Source of the DNA: Patiria pectinifera
Taxonomy: Eukaryota; Echinodermata; Asteroidea; Valvatida; Asterinidae
NCBI GenBank assembly: GCA_029964075.1
Contig: CM057141.1
Coordinates: 14,694,001 to 14,758,000, forward strand
Reading direction: 5' to 3'
Length of the DNA stretch: 64,000 nt
Shown here: one piece after another, positions 54,084 through 64,000 of the stretch
Position numbering within the stretch: the first letter of the stretch is position 1
Layout: every line of letters starts with the position of its first letter
The notes under the pieces: generated by a model
Told to the model about the DNA's origin: nothing
What the model saw: only the letters and a program-made list of their open reading frames with translations
Databases searched by the model: none
Position numbers and translations under genes: made by a program

Positions 54084-54679
54084 TGAGATCTATTATTAGG
54101 CAAACGGGGCAGAGGATAAACAAGCGAAGTACTGCATGTGCCATCCTTTTATGCTTCAGTTAGTTACCATTTTCTTCTCTGCATGTAAATCATGCTCGGC
54201 AAATGCGAGTGTTTTCAGCCATCCTCTGTCACTTGCGGATCTTTTCCCTTGATATTTTCCCAAGCCCCAAGGCAGACATTATATCATGAATTAATTTATC
54301 CCAGTGAATTTAGGACATTTATGGCTGTGTTGTTCCACTATTAGTTTAGAGCTTCACAAAGCAAGTGGACCACTCGACTCACTTCAGATCTTGTCAGATT
54401 TATTCCCTCAGTAATTTCAAATACAAATTTCAAAATATTAATTCATCATATTTTACACATTATTATACAGAATTCAAAGAGCAGCATGTTCAGGTAATGT
54501 AAAAAACAAACAAACCAAGTAACCTTTACTGGCTAGTCTGTGTATAGATAGTATAAAATCATTCCCGAGTATTCATTTTATTTATCAGAAAAATGTAAAG
54601 TTGATTTGTATTCAGTTGATTTGATGAACATGTATTCATTGGAGTCACATTAATGCATCTTGTAATTTGTGTGGTATCA

Positions 54680-55002
54680 GGCGATTCAGTGCAGTGCGCC
54701 ACCAAGAGTTTGCCATGGAGAATCCATTTTTCAAGTTTACGGTCGACAAAACATGGCCCATTTGAACGAGTGTCAGTAGAGAACTTGAGCTAACTTGTTA
54801 TAGATTTACAAAAAACACATTTTAATGAAAAGAAAAGAGCAAACTTAATACTCGAATCATACGCTTGCGAAAACTACTGATCGAAAAAACTAACAATTTC
54901 AAATGTCCCGCGCTGCGAATTTGACGACCATCTCCCACAATGCACTGGGAAAAATAAACTCTCCGTGGCAAACTCTTGGAGGACACTGCATTGTGAATTG
55001 CC
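54680..55002. mobile_element. MITE with GGCGATTCAGTGCAGTGCGC inverted ends
   Basis: The left 40 bp (to GAGTTTGCCATGGAG) and right 40 bp (CTCCGTGGCAAACTCTTGGA...AATTGCC) are imperfect complements. Confidence 0.65.
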
Positions 55003-55440
55003 CGAATTGGATATGGATTGATAAGTGTGGGCAAATTGTTGCAATTTTCTTTAGGAAAGTCATGAGGGACAATTGACAAATTATTCTCAATGTATTCCTA
55101 TTGTAAAGACTTCATTTCTACTGACTGCGGACGAGGTGATTCGTTGGAGATAATGTCATATATATTTATAGCAGAGAGTTAAACAGAATTGAAGAGGTTG
55201 CATTGTACATAGTTGGAAAATGTGTTATTTTGATACAATAAATCATGCCTATTACATGCTTACACTACGGTTGTTATTTTGATTGAAAATATGTACATGT
55301 ACATGTATCACCGTATCATTTTTTCATTGATACCCGTTTATTTGCCAAAACAGATCCTCTCCATTCCAGTTAAAAGACATTTTTGTACTACCAACTTCAT
55401 TAAAAAAAATTAGTTCACAAGTACTAAATGTATCACTGTA

Positions 55441-55972
55441 TTAAAGGGAAGATACAACATTTGCAAACATCAAAAAACGAAATGATCAAATTATCACGAA
55501 ATACCTTACTGGATTGTTAGGGAATGACAGTCTAAAGCATCCTGTATAGTCGTGGCTCCTGGTGTGCTGACATTTTCAAGAAACGTTGTATTTTTCCAAC
55601 GCTGGTCGGCCGACCAGCGTTGGAAAACCTGGCTTTTTTCAAAAACTGCTCCTAATTTTTCATATTTAGTTATAGGCGCGTTTTCTTTGCAATTGTTTAC
55701 ACACCTGTGAAATGGTACAAGCCTGCTAGACTGATCCTCTGACCTTACAATTCCCCGAAGTCTATAAATTGTTCCGTTTCACCTTAAGTGGGGTCAGGGG
55801 GACCAGACTTCAAGAACATGATTGGTTTTCTTGGTTTTTCCAGCGCCTACAAACCCAAAACGTGAAACAAGTCAGTTTAACAATATTTGCTATAACATAC
55901 TAATCCTCCAAATCCATTTACTTTGTATTTCTGAAAATTGCAGCAAAAGCAAATGTTGTACATTCCCTTTAA
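55441..55972. mobile_element. TTAA-type MITE with AGGGAA...TTCCCT ends, copy 4
   Basis: TTAA then AGGGAAGATACAACATTTGC at the left and GTTGTACATTCCCTTTAA at the right. It carries a perfect 36-bp palindrome at 55592-55627 centred on GTCGGCCGAC. Confidence 0.87.
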
Positions 55973-56295
55973 CCCTAACCTTACCAACTCCATCAAAACG
56001 CAGCCCCCCATTTGGGGAGATTTTTGGCAGATAAGCCATGTGTACCAAGTCCATCAAATCCACCAGCACCAGTGGTAGATCTCAACAGATTTGGTCCTGA
56101 AGCATTATGTGAAGCAGAGTGAGTGATGGATTTTGACAGACGTGGTCTACTTTAAGCAAAGCCTTGTCACTGCTCAATAGGGCTCTAGAAATGATTTCAA
56201 ATTGAAGTAAGTTGTGCCCAGTGATATGAACAAGCTACTAGTATTAAATTACGAAGCAGACTTCCCAAAGCTCCTTTTGTGTCGTATTCATACAC

Positions 56296-56471
56296 AGCCC
56301 GGTTCATACTCGGCGCAAAAGGGAAAGCGAACGCAAATCTGTGACGTCATGGCAAGTGTTCGCACATTTATAAAAGTTGAACATATTTCAACTCGGGCGA
56401 ATTTCACAGCGAATGTGCCATGACGTCACAATTGCTTCACAATTGCATTCGCGTGAAGTATGAACCGGGCT
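56296..56471. mobile_element. MITE with AGCCCGGTTCATACT inverted ends
   Basis: The left end AGCCCGGTTCATACTCGG and right end GTGAAGTATGAACCGGGCT pair; internal GTGACGTCATGGCA and TGCCATGACGTCAC also pair. Confidence 0.7.
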
Positions 56472-56512
56472 TACCAGTTGACAAAGGAGTAAATTGCAGA
56501 AAACTGTTGAGC

Positions 56513-56518
56513 TTTATT
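56513..56518 (-). terminator. DECR1: Candidate DECR1 polyadenylation signal (AATAAA on minus strand)
   Basis: Plus-strand TTTATT, 211 bp beyond the DECR1 stop. It sits at the edge of the GCATGCAACTT hairpin repeat (56518-56670). Confidence 0.4.
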
Positions 56519-56728
56519 CTCAGGCATGCGACAGAGAAGTCGTACAAAAAAGAGGAAATTCAAATTTTATCCAAGACTTTGTACAGTGTTTTTATATTTT
56601 CAATAGCTTACATGTGAAGTACAAAAAGAGGAAATCAGCTGATCCAAGGAAAAGTTGCATGCCTGTATTCTGCATATTTTCTGTGGGTATCTCAGGCTTG
56701 GGATCAACAGTAGGGTGACCTTGGAAGC

Positions 56729-62481
<5,753 letters not shown>

Positions 62482-62663
62482 TCAGCTGATGAAATTATTG
62501 TTTTCATATTTTGTCACACATGTATATCACATATTAATCAACTGTATCAGGAAAAGTCTGCTGTCTGACTGCGCATCAAATCAGCATTAGGTGTCTGTGG
62601 CAAAACAGTTGTGCGTCACGAAAACACACTGTTTTTCAAAGTGAAAATGTTAGTAACAATTTT

Positions 62664-62825
62664 ATCTCGTCGCTCCGGCGCCCAAGTTGCGATGCAATGG
62701 CTGTTTCTTGTAAGTTGTACTTGTACCTCTCAACCGACAGTAGCGCGCAACCCAACTGTCTGGGCACATCCATTGTACAAGAAACAGCCTTCGCATCGCA
62801 ACTGACGTAGCCGGAGCGACAAGAT
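62664..62825. mobile_element. Inverted-repeat element upstream of DECR1 exon 2
   Basis: ATCTCGTCGCTCCGGC...AGTTGCGATGCAATGGCTGT pairs with the complement ending GGAGCGACAAGAT over about 50 bp, with imperfections. Confidence 0.65.
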
Positions 62826-63091
62826 TGCTGGGGTCAATGATTCTGTTTTTTTGTGCTCCCTAATTATTATTTAGTGAAAGTGACCTAGGTGGACTTTTGG
62901 GATTTGACAGCGACATTAATCGGCAACTCGTAACGTGGCGTTGTATACAACGCCACGTTCACGGGTCTGTTCGGACTAGTAACTCCCTTGGAAAGTAAAT
63001 AGTGGTAGTTATTGTCTAATGTCAAATGTGGCCATATGTTTTAAACAGCGCCCCCATGGGAAGATGGTGTCCAACACAACACCCTCTCCCC

Positions 63092-63350
63092 TAGCCCCAT
63101 AAATGTGGCCAATTTACTGGACTACCTCTGTAAGTAAAGGCCACACTTCCACCATGTACAAAAACATGTCGAACTTTGTCGACTTTTGATTTTCACATTT
63201 GGGCTTAGTTTGTAGTTTATTTTTACTTTAGAAGCATACTCACCCTCTTTATAGGCTAATCAGAAAATGCTGCCTTTTTCAGATGTTTAATTTTTGTGAA
63301 ATTTCCAGATTCGTCTGCACACGTTTGCGTATCAACATTAGTACTACTCC
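63092..63350. repeat. R1 repeat, copy 3
   Basis: Same body as 17352-17520 (TAGCCCCATAAATGTGGCCA), followed by the start of the R1 hairpin (GGCTAATCAGAAAATGCTGC), which breaks off near 63340. Confidence 0.75.
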
Positions 63351-63709
63351 TAAAAAATATGCGCAGAACAAACATTGCTGGATTTTGTCGTTTTTTGGGC
63401 TAAAAAATGATGAAAAATATGCCCTTTCCGCACTGAGCCAACCCGACACTTGAAACGTGCACGCATATGATCGAGCGATGATTTTCGGTTCGCTCGGAGC
63501 GCGCCGCGGGGGGGTACAGTACAAGCATTTGTACGCGCGCATGCGCATACTATCATTTCGCATTTTGATGGACGTTTTTGTACTTAATTAGTGTTTTGTG
63601 CTGAAAACAATTTTGCGGGGTTCTAAATCTATGAGGCTCCACTACGTGGAGCCTCATTCTCTGTTCTACTATTACTAAGTTCTAGGAGTAGGCGCCCTTG
63701 TCACATATC

Positions 63710-64000
63710 GACCTAGCCCCAAAATGTGGCCTATTTACTGGACTGCCTCCGTAAACATAGGCCAAACACCGACCATGTACAAAAACGTGTCGACGGAGCC
63801 AAATTTTGATTTTCACATTTAGGCTTACTTTGTAGGTTTTTTTTGCTTTAGAAGCATTCTCACCCTCTATATAGGCTAATCAGAAAGTGCTGCCTTTTTC
63901 AGATGTCTAATTTTTGTGAAATTTCATGTTGAAATTTTGATACGAAAACGTGTAAAAATGAATCTGGAAATTTCACGAAAAATGGACATCTGAAAAAGGC
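63710..64000. repeat. R1 repeat, copy 4, cut by the window end
   Basis: TAGCCCCAAAATGTGGCCTA body and a nearly full hairpin (63867 on) whose right arm ACATCTGAAAAAGGC reaches the last base. Confidence 0.75.

Noticed and set aside
62700-62790. DECR1 first exon starting MRRLFLVQW
   Set aside because: The natural donor is in phase 1 but phase 0 is required, and it lies inside an inverted-repeat element.

Overview
This is nuclear DNA of an animal. Three split genes with conserved reading frames, GT-AG introns and vertebrate-like domain order sit in AT-rich sequence packed with small transposable elements. The frequent TACATGTA runs, the many hairpin MITEs and the tRNA-derived SINEs suggest a marine invertebrate deuterostome, most likely an echinoderm such as a sea star. 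That placement is inference. The sequence alone shows only a metazoan with typical spliced genes.

Genes. (1) 6568-19562, minus strand: a complete eight-exon gene of the MCUR1/CCDC90 family (mitochondrial inner-membrane coiled-coil protein, 245 aa). (2) 21905-50234, plus strand: a complete twelve-exon rhophilin (HR1 Rho-binding domain, BRO1 domain, PDZ domain, 718 aa). (3) 56729-62460, minus strand: the last six exons of mitochondrial 2,4-dienoyl-CoA reductase (DECR1). Its short first exon was not located. I assembled all three exon by exon. Splice phases agree at every junction, and one DECR1 intron uses a GC donor. MCUR1 and rhophilin are head to head, about 2.3 kb apart. Rhophilin and DECR1 are tail to tail, about 6.5 kb apart. 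I see no functional pathway linking the three.

Left end (1-6.4 kb). This is a repeat-rich region. It holds a remnant resembling a tyrosine recombinase, an exon-like fragment matching the C-terminal intracellular domain of P2X7 receptors, an 18-copy minisatellite of 80 bp, a degenerate coding region of an uncharacterised family, and several MITEs.

Mobile DNA. The introns and intergenic spaces contain at least ten MITE families. Some have readable target-site duplications: TWA (PIF/Harbinger-like), TTAA (piggyBac/Kolobok-like) and TA (pogo/Tc1-like). Two tRNA-derived SINE families are also present. The most unusual element is at 26321-29034 in rhophilin intron 2. It is a 2.7-kb unit with perfect 17-bp inverted termini and twelve copies of a 14-15 bp motif (CATGTCGGACGGAA) in both orientations, two of which form a perfect 28-bp palindrome. 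It encodes no recognisable protein and is the best candidate for something undescribed.
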